64,000 nucleotides of DNA from Rosenbergiella epipactidis (GCF_018494055.1 NZ_JABBFQ010000005.1:1-64000), one strand, 5' to 3'. Positions 52,040 through 61,757 are shown, counted from the stretch's first letter. Numbers and translations: made by a program. Notes: generated by a model not told the origin, from the letters alone.

Positions 52040-53449
52040 ATGTCCGTTGAACACGTTCTCTCGTTGATGAACGAACATGAAGTCAAGTTTGTTGATCTGC
52101 GCTTTACAGACAGTAAAGGTAAAGAACAACACGTTACCATCCCTGCACATCAGGTGAATGAAGACTTCTTTGAAGAAGGTAAAATGTTCGATGGCTCATC
52201 CATCGGGGGTTGGAAAGGGATTAACGAATCAGACATGGTACTGATGCCTGACGTGACCACCGCCGTCCTTGACCCATTTTTCGAAGATCCAACGCTAATC
52301 ATCCGTTGTGATATTCTTGAGCCAGGCACTCTGCAAGGCTACGATCGTGACCCTCGTTCGATCGCCAAACGCGCTGAAGATTTCTTACGTACCTCAGGTA
52401 TCGCTGATACCGTCCTATTTGGACCAGAACCAGAATTCTTCTTATTCGACGATATCCGTTTCGGTTCTTCTACCTCTGGCTCCCATGTCGCGATTGACGA
52501 TATCGAAGCTGCATGGAACACCGGTAAAGAGTACGAAGGCGGTAACAAAGGCCACCGTCCTGGTTTAAAAGGCGGCTACTTCCCAGTACCACCGGTCGAT
52601 TCTGCACAAGACATCCGTTCAGCAATGTGTTTAACCATGGAGCAAATGGGCTTAGTGGTTGAAGCACACCACCATGAAGTGGCGACCGCAGGTCAAAACG
52701 AAGTGGCAACTCGCTTTAACACCATGGTGAAAAAAGCGGACGAAATCCAGATCTATAAGTATGTGGTTCATAACGTTGCACACGTATACGGCAAAACCGC
52801 GACCTTTATGCCAAAACCAATGTTTGGCGATAACGGTTCGGGTATGCACTGCCACATGTCTTTATCGAAAGATGGTAACAACCTGTTTGCCGGCGATAAG
52901 TACGGCGGCCTGTCTGATATCGCCCTTTACTACATTGGCGGTATCATCAAGCACGCTAAAGCGCTTAACGCCTTAACTAACCCAACCACCAACTCTTATA
53001 AGCGTTTGGTACCGGGTTATGAAGCTCCGGTTATGCTGGCTTACTCTGCCCGTAACCGTTCTGCCTCAATCCGTATCCCAGTTGTTGCTAGCCCTAAAGC
53101 GCGTCGTATTGAAGCACGCTTCCCTGATCCAGCGGCTAACCCATACTTAGCCTTTGCTGCGCTATTGATGGCGGGCCTAGACGGTGTGATTAACAAAATC
53201 CACCCAGGTGATGCGATGGATAAAAACCTCTATGATCTGCCTCCGGAAGAAGATGCAGAGATTCCAAAAGTAGCAGGTTCACTGGAAGAAGCGTTGAATG
53301 CCCTGAACGAAGACCGCGAGTTCCTGACCCGTGGCGGCGTATTCACCGACGAAGCTATCGATGCTTACATCGAATTACGTAAAGCGGATAACGATCGCGT
53401 ACGTATGACTCCACACCCGGTTGAATTTGAACTTTACTACAGCGTCTAA
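52040..53449 (+). CDS. glnA: Glutamine synthetase GlnA (type I-beta)
   Basis: Dodecameric ATP-dependent synthesis of glutamine from glutamate and ammonia, the main ammonium-assimilation step. 469 residues, the E. coli length, with the [15 protein letters not shown] metal-site, [11 protein letters not shown] and NRSASIRIP motifs. The adenylylated tyrosine is at about 397 in [12 protein letters not shown] 52040 with AGGAG upstream; a longer frame from 51974 is not supported. Controlled by a sigma-54 promoter with NtrC sites; glnL and glnG follow behind a terminator. Confidence 0.98.
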   Translation: MSVEHVLSLMNEHEVKFVDLRFTDSKGKEQHVTIPAHQVNEDFFEEGKMFDGSSIGGWKGINESDMVLMPDVTTAVLDPFFEDPTLIIRCDILEPGTLQGYDRDPRSIAKRAEDFLRTSGIADTVLFGPEPEFFLFDDIRFGSSTSGSHVAIDDIEAAWNTGKEYEGGNKGHRPGLKGGYFPVPPVDSAQDIRSAMCLTMEQMGLVVEAHHHEVATAGQNEVATRFNTMVKKADEIQIYKYVVHNVAHVYGKTATFMPKPMFGDNGSGMHCHMSLSKDGNNLFAGDKYGGLSDIALYYIGGIIKHAKALNALTNPTTNSYKRLVPGYEAPVMLAYSARNRSASIRIPVVASPKARRIEARFPDPAANPYLAFAALLMAGLDGVINKIHPGDAMDKNLYDLPPEEDAEIPKVAGSLEEALNALNEDREFLTRGGVFTDEAIDAYIELRKADNDRVRMTPHPVEFELYYSV

Positions 53450-53481
53450 TTTTCGTTTGTAGTGTGTTGCCGTGAAGTCTT

Positions 53482-53506
53482 AGCCCATCCTCGGATGGGC
53501 TTTTTT
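53482..53506 (+). terminator. Terminator between glnA and glnL
   Basis: An 8-bp stem, AGCCCATC (53482-53489) and GATGGGCT (53494-53501), is followed by a run of T. It limits read-through so glnLG is made at a lower level than glnA. In E. coli this 3' end also yields the GlnZ RNA; I cannot tell here. Confidence 0.85.
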
Positions 53507-53550
53507 CTCGGGTATCTTACCTGCGGGTCACCCCATTCTGGAGAGATGTA

Positions 53551-54600
53551 ATGCTTAGCAATACCGCCTCAGATGCCGTGCAGATCCTCAATTCATTGAT
53601 CAACTGCGTCCTCGTTGTCGACCATGAATTAGTGATCCATTATGCCAATCCCGCGGCGCAGCAATTACTCGCTCAGAGTTCACGTAAGCTGTTTGGAACC
53701 CCGCTTCCAGAGCTCACCGGGTATTTCTCCCTGAATGTTGAAGTGATGCACGAAAGCCTGAGTGTTGGACAAGGCTTTACCGATAGCGAAGTCACGCTTG
53801 TCGTAGATGGTCGAGCACATACGCTGGCACTGACTGCCCAGCCGTTACCGGACCAACAGATTCTCCTTGAGATGGCGCCCATGGATAATCAGCGCCGACT
53901 AAGCCAAGAACAACTCCAGCATGCCCAGCAAATCGCTGCGCGTGATCTGGTTCGCGGGCTCGCCCACGAAATTAAAAATCCCTTAGGGGGATTGCGCGGA
54001 GCAGCTCAACTGCTTTCTAAAGCTCTGCCCGATCCGGCATTAAAAGAATACACTAACGTGATTATCGAACAGGCAGACCGCCTGCGAAATCTCGTTGACC
54101 GTTTATTAGGCCCGCAGCAGCCGGGTATGCATGTGATGCAAAATATCCATCAAGTGGCTGAACGCGTGGTGAAGCTGGTATCGATGGAATTACCGGATAA
54201 TGTCACCTTAGTGCGTGACTACGATCCAAGTCTTCCTGAACTGCAGCATGATCCCGACCAAATCGAACAAGTTTTACTTAATATGGTAAGTAACGCGTTA
54301 CAGGCGCTAGGCCGCGAGGGGGGGACGATCACATTGCGTACCCGTACCGCCTTTCAGCTAACGCTCCATGGCACACGTTATCGCTTAGTCGCACAAATCG
54401 ATATTGAAGATGACGGGCCGGGCATTCCGACTCACCTGCATGACACCCTGTTTTACCCCATGGTTAGTGGCCGCGAAAACGGTACTGGATTGGGACTGTC
54501 GATTGCGCGTAGCTTGATCGATCAGCACGCGGGCAAAATCGAGTTCAAGAGTTGGCCGGGCCATACCGAATTTTCAATTTTTCTCCCTATTCGTCAGTGA
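53551..54600 (+). CDS. glnL: Nitrogen sensor kinase/phosphatase NtrB
   Basis: Controls phosphorylation of NtrC in response to PII. An N-terminal PAS domain (about 10-110) is followed by the phospho-accepting His139 in [12 protein letters not shown]. The ATPase domain has N-box [18 protein letters not shown] and GTGLGLSI. No membrane segment, so cytoplasmic. 349 residues as in E. coli. GGAG eight bases upstream; 7 bases before glnG. Confidence 0.97.
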   Translation: MLSNTASDAVQILNSLINCVLVVDHELVIHYANPAAQQLLAQSSRKLFGTPLPELTGYFSLNVEVMHESLSVGQGFTDSEVTLVVDGRAHTLALTAQPLPDQQILLEMAPMDNQRRLSQEQLQHAQQIAARDLVRGLAHEIKNPLGGLRGAAQLLSKALPDPALKEYTNVIIEQADRLRNLVDRLLGPQQPGMHVMQNIHQVAERVVKLVSMELPDNVTLVRDYDPSLPELQHDPDQIEQVLLNMVSNALQALGREGGTITLRTRTAFQLTLHGTRYRLVAQIDIEDDGPGIPTHLHDTLFYPMVSGRENGTGLGLSIARSLIDQHAGKIEFKSWPGHTEFSIFLPIRQ

Positions 54601-54607
54601 GGTTTCT

Positions 54608-56023
54608 ATGCAACAAGGGATAGTTTGGATCGTCGATGACGACAGTTCCATCCGCTGGGTGCTTGAACGCGCACTGACTGGCGCCGGATTGGTATGTACT
54701 GCCTTTGAAAGTAGCCACGACGTCTTAGATGCGTTAGCGACCAAAACGCCAGATGTGTTGTTATCCGACATTCGTATGCCTGGTATGGATGGTTTGGGAC
54801 TGCTCAAACAGATAAAAAAACGCCACCCCATGCTACCAGTGATCATTATGACCGCGCACTCCGATCTCGATGCCGCCGTCAGCGCTTATCAGCAAGGCGC
54901 GTTTGATTACCTACCTAAACCTTTCGATATTGATGAGGCCGTCGCCCTCACCGAACGGGCGATCAGCCATTATCAAGAGCAGCAACAACCGCGCCACCAA
55001 CAAGAAGATGGTCCGACAACGGATATTATCGGTGAGGCACCTGCTATGCAGGACGTCTTTCGTATCATCGGTCGGCTATCACGCTCGTCCATCAGTGTGT
55101 TGATTAACGGTGAATCCGGGGCCGGTAAAGAGTTAGTGGCCCACGCTCTACACCGCCATAGCCCGCGTGTGAAGGCTCCTTTTATTGCCTTAAATATGGC
55201 TGCAATCCCTAAAGACTTAATCGAATCGGAATTATTCGGCCACGAAAAAGGGGCGTTTACCGGTGCAGGACAAGTGCGACAAGGCCGCTTTGAACAAGCG
55301 GACGGCGGGACACTCTTCCTTGACGAGATTGGTGACATGCCCTTAGACGTGCAGACTCGGCTGTTAAGGGTCTTGGCGGATGGCCAGTTCTATCGCGTTG
55401 GCGGTTATGCGCCGGTCAAGGTCGATGTGCGGATTATTGCCGCTACACACCAAAACCTTGAGCTACGAGTCCAAGAAGGTAAGTTTCGCGAAGACTTATT
55501 CCACCGACTCAATGTGATCCGTATCCATCTACCGCCGCTGCGTGAGCGCCGCGAAGATATTCCTCGCCTCGCCAACTACTTCCTACAAACGGCGGCACGC
55601 GAGCTAGGGGTCGAAACCAAAGTCTTGCACACTGATACCATTAACGCCCTCACCCATATGACATGGCCAGGTAACGTTCGGCAATTAGAAAATACCTGTC
55701 GTTGGTTAACCGTGATGGCGGCGGGTCAAGAGGTATTATTACAAGATTTGCCACCCGAGCTTTTTGATAACACTGTCCCGCAGGAAAATAATAGCAGCCC
55801 ATCGGTCCCTGAAAGTTGGTCTGGACTGCTTGCCCAGTGGGCGGAAAGAGCATTGCGCTCCGGGCATCAAGATTTACTGTCAGAAGCTCAGCCGGAAATG
55901 GAGCGGGTGTTACTCAACACCGCACTGCAACATACCCGCGGGCATAAACAAGAAGCCGCGCGCCTACTGGGCTGGGGCCGCAATACGCTGACGCGTAAAT
56001 TGAAAGAGTTAGGCATGGAGTAG
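54608..56023 (+). CDS. glnG: Sigma-54 activator NtrC
   Basis: Response regulator that drives sigma-54 promoters under nitrogen limitation. Receiver domain with phospho-Asp54 (SDIRMPGMDG). AAA+ domain with Walker A GESGAGKE (168-175) and the sigma-54-contacting GAFTGA loop (215-220). C-terminal Fis-type helix-turn-helix (AARLLGWGRNTLTRKLKELG). 471 residues. Two NtrC sites lie upstream of glnA in the same window. Confidence 0.98.
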   Translation: MQQGIVWIVDDDSSIRWVLERALTGAGLVCTAFESSHDVLDALATKTPDVLLSDIRMPGMDGLGLLKQIKKRHPMLPVIIMTAHSDLDAAVSAYQQGAFDYLPKPFDIDEAVALTERAISHYQEQQQPRHQQEDGPTTDIIGEAPAMQDVFRIIGRLSRSSISVLINGESGAGKELVAHALHRHSPRVKAPFIALNMAAIPKDLIESELFGHEKGAFTGAGQVRQGRFEQADGGTLFLDEIGDMPLDVQTRLLRVLADGQFYRVGGYAPVKVDVRIIAATHQNLELRVQEGKFREDLFHRLNVIRIHLPPLRERREDIPRLANYFLQTAARELGVETKVLHTDTINALTHMTWPGNVRQLENTCRWLTVMAAGQEVLLQDLPPELFDNTVPQENNSSPSVPESWSGLLAQWAERALRSGHQDLLSEAQPEMERVLLNTALQHTRGHKQEAARLLGWGRNTLTRKLKELGME

Positions 56024-56028
56024 TACTT

Positions 56029-56056
56029 ATCGGGTCTAGGCACGCTTAGGCCCGAT
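56029..56056. terminator. Hairpin between convergent glnG and hemN
   Basis: A 10-bp stem, ATCGGGTCTA (56029-56038) and TAGGCCCGAT (56047-56056), has one G-T pair and an 8-base loop. It touches the hemN stop. No T-run. Confidence 0.5.
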
Positions 56057-57429
56057 TAGATCACTCGTGAAAACGCCTGCTGAACGCTACGGGCTCGCGA
56101 GTATTGATCAAAACAGAGACAGATATGGCGAACTAATAACCGACCCTTGGCCGTGACCTGTATCCGCTCCGGGGTAATGATAAGTAAGCCATCCTCCTGC
56201 ATCGGTGACAATAAGCGCAGTTCTTCGGCAAAATAGTCGGTAAAAGGTTGCGGGATCCTTGCCTCAATCTGGCGAAACTCAAGGGTAAATTGGCACATTA
56301 GGGTCGTGATAATGTCACGGCGTAGACAATCTTCTGTACTGAGCGAGAGACCGCGCACTAAAGCATGACCTTCCTCAGCCAAGCGTGACGCCCAGCCGGT
56401 AAGCGTCTTTTCATTCTGGCTGTATGTGTCACCCACCATACTGATAGCCGATACCCCAACGCCTAATAAGTCTGTCTGACGTTGCGTAGTGTACCCCTGA
56501 AAATTACGTTGCAAACTGCCAGCCCGTTGCGCGCGAGCCAGTTCGTCCTCCGGCAGAGCGAAGTGATCCATACCAATAAATTGATAGCCTCCCGCCTGCA
56601 ACTGCTGAATGGTCTGGTGCAAAATCTGTAGCTTTTGTGCGGGGCTCGGCAGTTCGTCAGACTTTATTTTCCGCTGGGCGGCGAACAACTCAGGCATATG
56701 GGCATAGTTGAACACACTCATTCTGTCAGGACGCAGTGCCAGCACCCTCTCGATAGTGTGCGCAAAACTCTCCGCCGTCTGCTGAGGTAAGCCGTAAATT
56801 AAATCGATATTGGTGGAAGTAAACCCCAGCGCCTTCATCGTCGAGAGCAGTTCGACAATCTGCGCCGCATCTTGCTCGCGGTTGACGCGCTGCTGCACCA
56901 CAGGATCGAAATCCTGAACCCCCATACTTAAACGATTAAAGCCAATACGACGTAGGGCCTGCAACCGTTCGATCGGAAATTGTCGAGGGTCCAGCTCCAA
57001 GGAGATCTCGGCAGAAGGGGCTACCTTAAACACGTCAGCTATCACACTCATCACTTCGGCAAGTTGCGTATCGCTAAGAAAGGTCGGGGTGCCGCCGCCA
57101 AAATGGATCTGTGTCACCAAGCGTTGGGAAAACAGCGGCGCACGCTGGCGAAGCTCAGCGATTAGCTGCTGTAAATAACGCGCGGCTTTTTCCGGATGAC
57201 GAGTGACAACTTTATTGCAGCCACAAAAATAACAAAGTTGATGGCAGAACGGGATATGCAGATACAGGGAAAGTGGGCGCGTAGGATAACGTTGTGCGGC
57301 CTTACGAAAATCATCGTCAGAAAAGCGAGGGCTAAATTCTAGGGCCGTGGGGTAAGAGGTATAACGGGGGGAGGAAGAATTATATTTTTCAATCAGTGCC
57401 TGATCCCATTCGACGTCTTGCAGCAGCAT
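56056..57429 (-). CDS. hemN: Oxygen-independent coproporphyrinogen III oxidase HemN
   Basis: Radical-SAM enzyme for anaerobic heme synthesis, decarboxylating coproporphyrinogen III. The [4Fe-4S] cluster cysteines are 62, 66 and 69 in FCHQLCYFC, followed by the extra Cys71. GGGTPTFL and FNRLSMGVQDF also match E. coli HemN. 457 residues. AGAGG precedes the ATG. Convergent with glnG. Confidence 0.97.
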   Translation of the reverse strand: MLLQDVEWDQALIEKYNSSSPRYTSYPTALEFSPRFSDDDFRKAAQRYPTRPLSLYLHIPFCHQLCYFCGCNKVVTRHPEKAARYLQQLIAELRQRAPLFSQRLVTQIHFGGGTPTFLSDTQLAEVMSVIADVFKVAPSAEISLELDPRQFPIERLQALRRIGFNRLSMGVQDFDPVVQQRVNREQDAAQIVELLSTMKALGFTSTNIDLIYGLPQQTAESFAHTIERVLALRPDRMSVFNYAHMPELFAAQRKIKSDELPSPAQKLQILHQTIQQLQAGGYQFIGMDHFALPEDELARAQRAGSLQRNFQGYTTQRQTDLLGVGVSAISMVGDTYSQNEKTLTGWASRLAEEGHALVRGLSLSTEDCLRRDIITTLMCQFTLEFRQIEARIPQPFTDYFAEELRLLSPMQEDGLLIITPERIQVTAKGRLLVRHICLCFDQYSRARSVQQAFSRVI

Positions 57430-57595
57430 GTTTACCTCTTACATTGGCGTTACCGTCGCGCTTCACTCGCCCATTGCGAGAAAATAAACGTCGGGTCAAC
57501 ACAGATTTCCTGTGCGACAAGCGTAAAAGTTTACTGACACTCCAGACGAGATAACAGGCGAATAATCCGGCAGGAATTGATCCAAGCCAATGCAT
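57389..57595 (-). CDS. Possible small membrane protein upstream of hemN
   Basis: A 68-residue frame from ATG 57595, with AAGGA ten bases upstream, begins with a hydrophobic stretch (WLGSIPAGLFACYLVWSV) and then becomes strongly basic. Its last 41 bases overlap hemN. It fills the 222-base yihI-hemN gap, but I recognise no family. It may be chance or a remnant. Confidence 0.22.
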   Translation of the reverse strand: MHWLGSIPAGLFACYLVWSVSKLLRLSHRKSVLTRRLFSRNGRVKRDGNANVRGKHAAARRRMGSGTD

Positions 57596-57651
57596 TATCA
57601 ATTAATCCTTCTGATGAATGGCAGAGAGATCATCCCCCCTGCCATACAGCA

Positions 57652-58155
57652 TTACTGTCCTTTCAACAAGCGGTACATGTCTTCTTCCGCTTCGTCGTCT
57701 TTCTCTTCGTCTTCAATATCGATACCCAACAACACCATTAACTCTTCAATGCGGTCTAAACGCGCTTCGAGCCAAGTTTGGTCTTCGCCGCTTAGGGTAT
57801 CGCCCGCTTCGAGGCGGTCTAAGAGTTGATCTAAACGTGGGTCATTTTCCAACATCCGTAATTCTTGTTGGCGGGTCATTTTTTCGGGTTCGGCGTGAAC
57901 GTTCGCTACCGGTGCGGCAGTGACTTTACCTTCAGCAACCAAAGGAACCGGGGTTTTGCTACCAATACGTGGGTCGCTTTTCTTCGGTGCGGCATTGCCT
58001 TGTTGCTGAGTCACCTTAGGGTGACTACGGTTACCGGCGACATTGCCTTTAAGCTTACTTTTGCGTTTACGCTCTCGGCCTTCAAGATTCAGTTCGGCAC
58101 GCGTTTTACGGCGCTCCGTAGACTTGCTTTTGGTCGGTCTGGAAGGTTGCTTCAT
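57652..58155 (-). CDS. yihI: Der GTPase-activating protein YihI
   Basis: Stimulates the ribosome-assembly GTPase Der. From ATG 58155 (MKQPSRPTKSK) it has 167 residues. The N-terminal half is very basic and disordered-looking (RRKTRAELN), then DPRIGSKTPVPL, and the C-terminus is acidic (LDQLLDRLEAGDTL, then a DEEKDDEAEED stretch), as in E. coli YihI (169). The ribosome site is weak. The frame open to 58221 runs toward the terminator of the RNA gene upstream and is not used. Confidence 0.92.
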   Translation of the reverse strand: MKQPSRPTKSKSTERRKTRAELNLEGRERKRKSKLKGNVAGNRSHPKVTQQQGNAAPKKSDPRIGSKTPVPLVAEGKVTAAPVANVHAEPEKMTRQQELRMLENDPRLDQLLDRLEAGDTLSGEDQTWLEARLDRIEELMVLLGIDIEDEEKDDEAEEDMYRLLKGQ

Positions 58156-58222
58156 AATGTCAGTCTCAAGGAGGATTACTTCGATAGGTTCTGGGCGCGA
58201 ATCTAGCAGAAACTTGGACAAT

Positions 58223-58334
58223 AAAAAAGCGGTAACACTAAGGTTACCGCCCTTTCGTCCTTTTTTCGTAAATCCGTTACGTTGATGTTCACATCCCGGT
58301 CCCTGAACAACGTTCCCTGAAGCCCTCCATTAGC
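58223..58334 (-). ncRNA. csrC: Candidate CsrA-sequestering small RNA (CsrC-like)
   Basis: On the minus strand a promoter-like TTGTTT (58368-58363), a 16-base spacer and TACAGT (58346-58341) are followed by about 112 bases rich in GGA/GGG motifs. They end in a perfect terminator (GCGGTAAC/GTTACCGC, 58250-58229, then six T). A stem formed by ACGTTG and CAACGT plus GTTCA/TGAAC exposes two GGGA motifs in its loop, the form CsrA binds. E. coli csrC lies at the same place, between yihI and engB, in the same orientation relative to yihI. This RNA is shorter than E. coli CsrC (about 245 nt); the 5' end could lie further upstream. Confidence 0.55.
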
Positions 58335-58600
58335 GGATTAACTGTAGTTCAAGAAACCAATAAAACAAGGCAACATTAAGAATAAATTTTACCTTTTAAT
58401 CATCCATTTGTTTTTTATTGGTTTTTACCGAGTATCGACCATAAATCGCAAGACTTGAGCCTAAAAGGACCTTCTTAAGAGGGTTATTAACCCCCTCTGC
58501 CACGCATGGCATCAGCCTTGATACGATAACAATGCGCGAAATCTAGGCAAAAGGCAGGTATACTCGCGGTTTATGCTGCTAAAATTATGTGGAGTTTGCT

Positions 58601-59230
58601 GTGCCGAGCTGGAATTATCACGTCACTCATTTTGTAACTAGTGCCCCAGATGTTCGTCATCTACCGGACGATACCGGCGCGGAAGTCGCCTTTGCTGGCC
58701 GCTCTAATGCCGGAAAGTCGAGTGCGTTGAATGCCTTAACCCAACAAAAAAGTCTTGCACGGACCAGTAAGACGCCGGGACGTACGCAACTCATTAACTT
58801 ATTTGAAGTAGCAGACGGTGTTCGCTTAGTGGATTTACCTGGTTATGGTTATGCCGAGGTACCCGAAGAAGTAAAACGTAAATGGCAAAAATCGCTGGGT
58901 GAGTATTTAGAAGTCCGCCAAGCGCTTAAAGGGCTGGTGGTCTTGATGGATATCCGTCACCCCATGAAAGAACTTGATCAACAAATGGTTACTTGGGCGG
59001 TCGCAAGCGATATCCCAGTACTCGTACTGCTGACGAAAGCCGATAAATTGGCTTCTGGCGCGCGTAAAAAGCAACTCGCGATGGTACGTGAAGCCAGCCT
59101 AGCCTTTATGGGTGATGTACAAGTGGAGCTGTTCTCTTCCCTGAAGAAGATGGGAATCGATAAGTTAAGCCAGAAGTTAGATGATTGGTTTACCGAGTAC
59201 AGTGAACAGCAGGACGCTGCCGAAGAATAA
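58601..59230 (+). CDS. engB: Ribosome-biogenesis GTPase EngB (YihA/YsxC)
   Basis: Essential GTPase needed for 50S assembly. G1 [10 protein letters not shown]2 region TPGRTQ, G3 [10 protein letters not shown] and G4 TKADKL are all present. Start GTG 58601 with GGAG six bases upstream gives 209 residues; an alternative GTG at 58589 would add four. Spot 42 RNA follows on the opposite strand, as in E. coli. Confidence 0.96.
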   Translation: MPSWNYHVTHFVTSAPDVRHLPDDTGAEVAFAGRSNAGKSSALNALTQQKSLARTSKTPGRTQLINLFEVADGVRLVDLPGYGYAEVPEEVKRKWQKSLGEYLEVRQALKGLVVLMDIRHPMKELDQQMVTWAVASDIPVLVLLTKADKLASGARKKQLAMVREASLAFMGDVQVELFSSLKKMGIDKLSQKLDDWFTEYSEQQDAAEE

Positions 59231-59256
59231 GCCCTCTATTTCCCTCCCCCTAAACG

Positions 59257-59367
59257 AAAAAACGCCCCAGCGATAAACGAGATCGCTGGGGCGGCTAATT
59301 GCTAGCCTAATCCGATTACGTGAAGTAAAAGGTCTTAAAGATAGAACATCTTACCTCTGTACCCTAC
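59257..59367 (-). ncRNA. spf: Spot 42 RNA
   Basis: The minus-strand transcript begins GTAGGGTACAGAGGTAAGAT at 59367 and is nearly identical to E. coli Spot 42 through CTTCACGTAATCGGATT. It ends in a GC-rich terminator (CGCCCCAGCGAT paired with ATCGCTGGGGCG, then six T). A TACATT -10 (59379-59374) precedes it. About 111 nt against 109 in E. coli. Spot 42 is a CRP-repressed, Hfq-dependent RNA that silences galK and secondary-carbon genes. The part before the terminator (59300-59315) has diverged. Confidence 0.95.
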
Positions 59368-59722
59368 AGAGAAAATGTACCCCAATTTTTAGGAGCGGGA
59401 AAGCGCTTTTTTGATTCAAAAATAGCCTTTTCAGGCGATTTACGCTGGATAGATCACATAAATACCCCTTATCCCTCGCAATAATGTTAAAAATATGTTT
59501 CTCAAATATAAAAAAAGGCGTATGCTCTGCCCCCGATTTTTAAGACTTCTTTTCTGCATCAAATCAGCCTAAGGAGTGCAGCATCACTCACTTGTTGAAG
59601 CGATGGCCTTTTTCGTGATCGAAGTCTAAAAGTACAAATATTTAATAAAATTGGCACTAAATTACACGTTATTCTGCGGTAACCTCTTCTGAGCGTTAAC
59701 ACCTTTTTTCGGGATAAAAATA
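59368..59722. other. Gap between spf and the OprB-like porin
   Basis: Besides the spf promoter, a TGTGATC half-site (59458-59452, minus strand) could belong to a CRP site for spf, but its second half is poor. A possible porin promoter is TTCTCA (59502-59507) with TATGCT 16 bases later (59522-59527 region). No gene is seen. Confidence 0.3.
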
Positions 59723-61063
59723 ATGAAAATAAAAAATAAATTTTTCTTACGTTCACCTTCCTTCTTTGCGCTGTCCCTGGTCGCGGTGAGCTGTGCGAGC
59801 GCGCTACCGGCTGCACAGGCGGCAGAACCGTTCAGTTATGACTCAGCGTGGATGCTGGGTGACTGGAATGGCACGCGCAGCCAATTAAAAGAAGAAGGCG
59901 TCGATTTTCAGGTCAATTACACCATGGAAAGTGCGTCTAACTTAGCAGGCGGCTACCACTCTTCAACCACCATGCGCTACTCTGACCAATGGGCATTTGG
60001 CGTTGATTTAGACCTTGAGAAACTCTTGGGTTGGAACGATACCGAATTCCAAATGACCATTACTGACCGTAATGGCCGTAACTTATCCGACGATGCCATC
60101 AGCCGTAATGGTACCCTCTCTTCCGTTCAGGAAGTGTACGGCCGTGGTCAGACATGGCGTTTAACGCAATTCTGGTTGCGTAAGCATTTCTTCGACAACT
60201 TAGTGGATGTTAAAGCGGGTCGCGTCACCGTGGGTGAAGACTTTGATACCATCGACAGCAAGTTCCAAAACTTAGCCTTCGGTGGCGGTCAGGCAGGTAA
60301 CTGGCGTGGCGATCACTGGTACAACTGGCCAGTCTCTCAATGGGGTGGCCGTGTTGCTGTCAACATTACGCCGGATGTTTTCTTCCAAGTCGGTTTCTAT
60401 AACCAAACCCCTTACAACTACGACCGTGGCGATGGTTTCCGTTTCGAAGTGAGTCAAACAGAAGGTAACTTGGTTCCAGCCGAAGTCGTTTGGCACCCAA
60501 CCTTCGGTCCGGATAACTTAAAAGGTAACTACCGTTTAGGCGGTTATTACTCTTCTGTGCGTGACCAAGTCTATGGATCATGGCGCAATGGTAATACCGA
60601 TACCGCGCATGCTTACGGTGGCTATCTCCTTGCTCAACAACAGCTATTTGCTCAACCAGGCGGTAGCGATCGCGGCCTAACCTTAACGGCTCAAGCGGTC
60701 ATGAACGACCATAAGACAGCGAAAATCGATAACTACCAATCGCTGACTCTGGTGTGGAAAGGTCTAGCCGATGCGCGTCCAGAAGACGAAATCGGTATTG
60801 GTGCTTCCCGTATCCACGTCAACTCAAGCTATTCCACCATGCAGCGTCGTGAAAATCGTTCGAACGGTGCTTACTACAATAGCAACCCAGCTTGGATCCC
60901 GATTCAGCACGGTTCAGAGTATGACTATGAAGTGTATTACAATATTCATGCAACCAACTGGCTGCAAGTTCGTCCTAACCTGCAGTACGTTGTCGCACCA
61001 GGTGCCGAGAATGGCGTGAAAAATGCCCTAGTCGGTGGTATCAGTGCCAACTTAAGCTTCTAA
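59723..61063 (+). CDS. OprB-family carbohydrate-selective porin
   Basis: Outer-membrane beta-barrel that probably admits sugars such as glucose or disaccharides. The 446-residue precursor has a clear signal peptide (basic MKIKNKFFLR, hydrophobic core, cleavage after AQA near residue 33). A barrel with family motifs follows: LGDWNGTR, FQVNYTMESASNLAGG, VKAGRVTVGEDFDT, and a C-terminal aromatic ISANLSF. Codon choice and strong terminator suggest good expression. It occupies the place of polA next to spf. The exact substrate cannot be told; OprB relatives are common in Pseudomonas and some plant-associated enterobacteria. Confidence 0.88.
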   Translation: MKIKNKFFLRSPSFFALSLVAVSCASALPAAQAAEPFSYDSAWMLGDWNGTRSQLKEEGVDFQVNYTMESASNLAGGYHSSTTMRYSDQWAFGVDLDLEKLLGWNDTEFQMTITDRNGRNLSDDAISRNGTLSSVQEVYGRGQTWRLTQFWLRKHFFDNLVDVKAGRVTVGEDFDTIDSKFQNLAFGGGQAGNWRGDHWYNWPVSQWGGRVAVNITPDVFFQVGFYNQTPYNYDRGDGFRFEVSQTEGNLVPAEVVWHPTFGPDNLKGNYRLGGYYSSVRDQVYGSWRNGNTDTAHAYGGYLLAQQQLFAQPGGSDRGLTLTAQAVMNDHKTAKIDNYQSLTLVWKGLADARPEDEIGIGASRIHVNSSYSTMQRRENRSNGAYYNSNPAWIPIQHGSEYDYEVYYNIHATNWLQVRPNLQYVVAPGAENGVKNALVGGISANLSF

Positions 61064-61070
61064 GACTTCT

Positions 61071-61099
61071 CTCCGTATCCGAGCGCATCGGGTACGGAG
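61071..61099 (+). terminator. Terminator after the OprB-like porin
   Basis: A 12-bp stem (61071-61082 with 61088-61099, one T-G pair, loop GCGCA) begins 7 bases past the stop, followed by a T-rich ATTCTTCTCTT. Confidence 0.7.
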
Positions 61100-61160
61100 A
61101 TTCTTCTCTTGCCAGCCACTCCTTGAAGCGTTACCTTTTTTCCTCGACCAAGGAGGCACC

Positions 61161-61757
61161 ATGTCTAGCACCCCCCGTTCAATCACCATCATCCATGAAC
61201 AGATTCTTTCCGATGATTGGTATTCCCTGAAAAAATATACGGTTGATTACCAGCGGACAGACGGTACTCACCAGACTTTCAGCCGCGAAGTGTACAATAA
61301 AGGGGATGGCGTAACCGTCTTTCTCTATAACCGCGCACAACAATCGATTATTTTAACGCGTCAATTTCGTTTACCCCTCAAGATCCAAGGTGATTCTGGC
61401 GTACTGATCGAAACTGCCGCGGGCTTACTCGAAGGGGAAGATCCGATCACCCGGATCCGCGCTGAAATAGAGGAAGAAACCGGCTATCGTATACAGCAAG
61501 TATCCAAAATATTTGACGCTTGGATGAGCCCAGGAGCCGTGACCGAAAAGCTGCATTTCTTTATCGCCCAATATAGCCATCATGACCGTATCAACGCTGG
61601 CGGCGGGATAGTTGAGGAAGGCGAAGATATTGAAGTGCTCGAACTCCCGTTTCAGCATGCTGTAGCAATGATGCAACAGGGCGAGATTAATGATGCAAAA
61701 ACGATTATGTTATTACAGTATGCAATCATTAATAAACTGCTCGATACCGTAAAATAG
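61161..61757 (+). CDS. nudK: Nudix hydrolase, NudK/ADP-ribose pyrophosphatase type
   Basis: Hydrolyses a nucleoside-diphosphate sugar; E. coli NudK prefers GDP-mannose. The Nudix box (G at about 96 through EEETGY at about 116) keeps the metal-binding Glu residues. REVYNKGDGV, QFRLPLK, DAWMSPGAVTE and AGGGIVEEGEDIEVLELPF match NudK. 198 residues. AAGGAGG lies upstream of the ATG. Assigned to NudK on these motifs; the substrate is inferred. Confidence 0.85.
   Translation: MSSTPRSITIIHEQILSDDWYSLKKYTVDYQRTDGTHQTFSREVYNKGDGVTVFLYNRAQQSIILTRQFRLPLKIQGDSGVLIETAAGLLEGEDPITRIRAEIEEETGYRIQQVSKIFDAWMSPGAVTEKLHFFIAQYSHHDRINAGGGIVEEGEDIEVLELPFQHAVAMMQQGEINDAKTIMLLQYAIINKLLDTVK

Noticed and set aside
58478-58498. 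Dyad AGAGGGTT/AACCCCCTCT as a terminator
   Set aside because: There is no gene upstream that it could end and no T-run; it is kept only as a possible part of the RNA locus.
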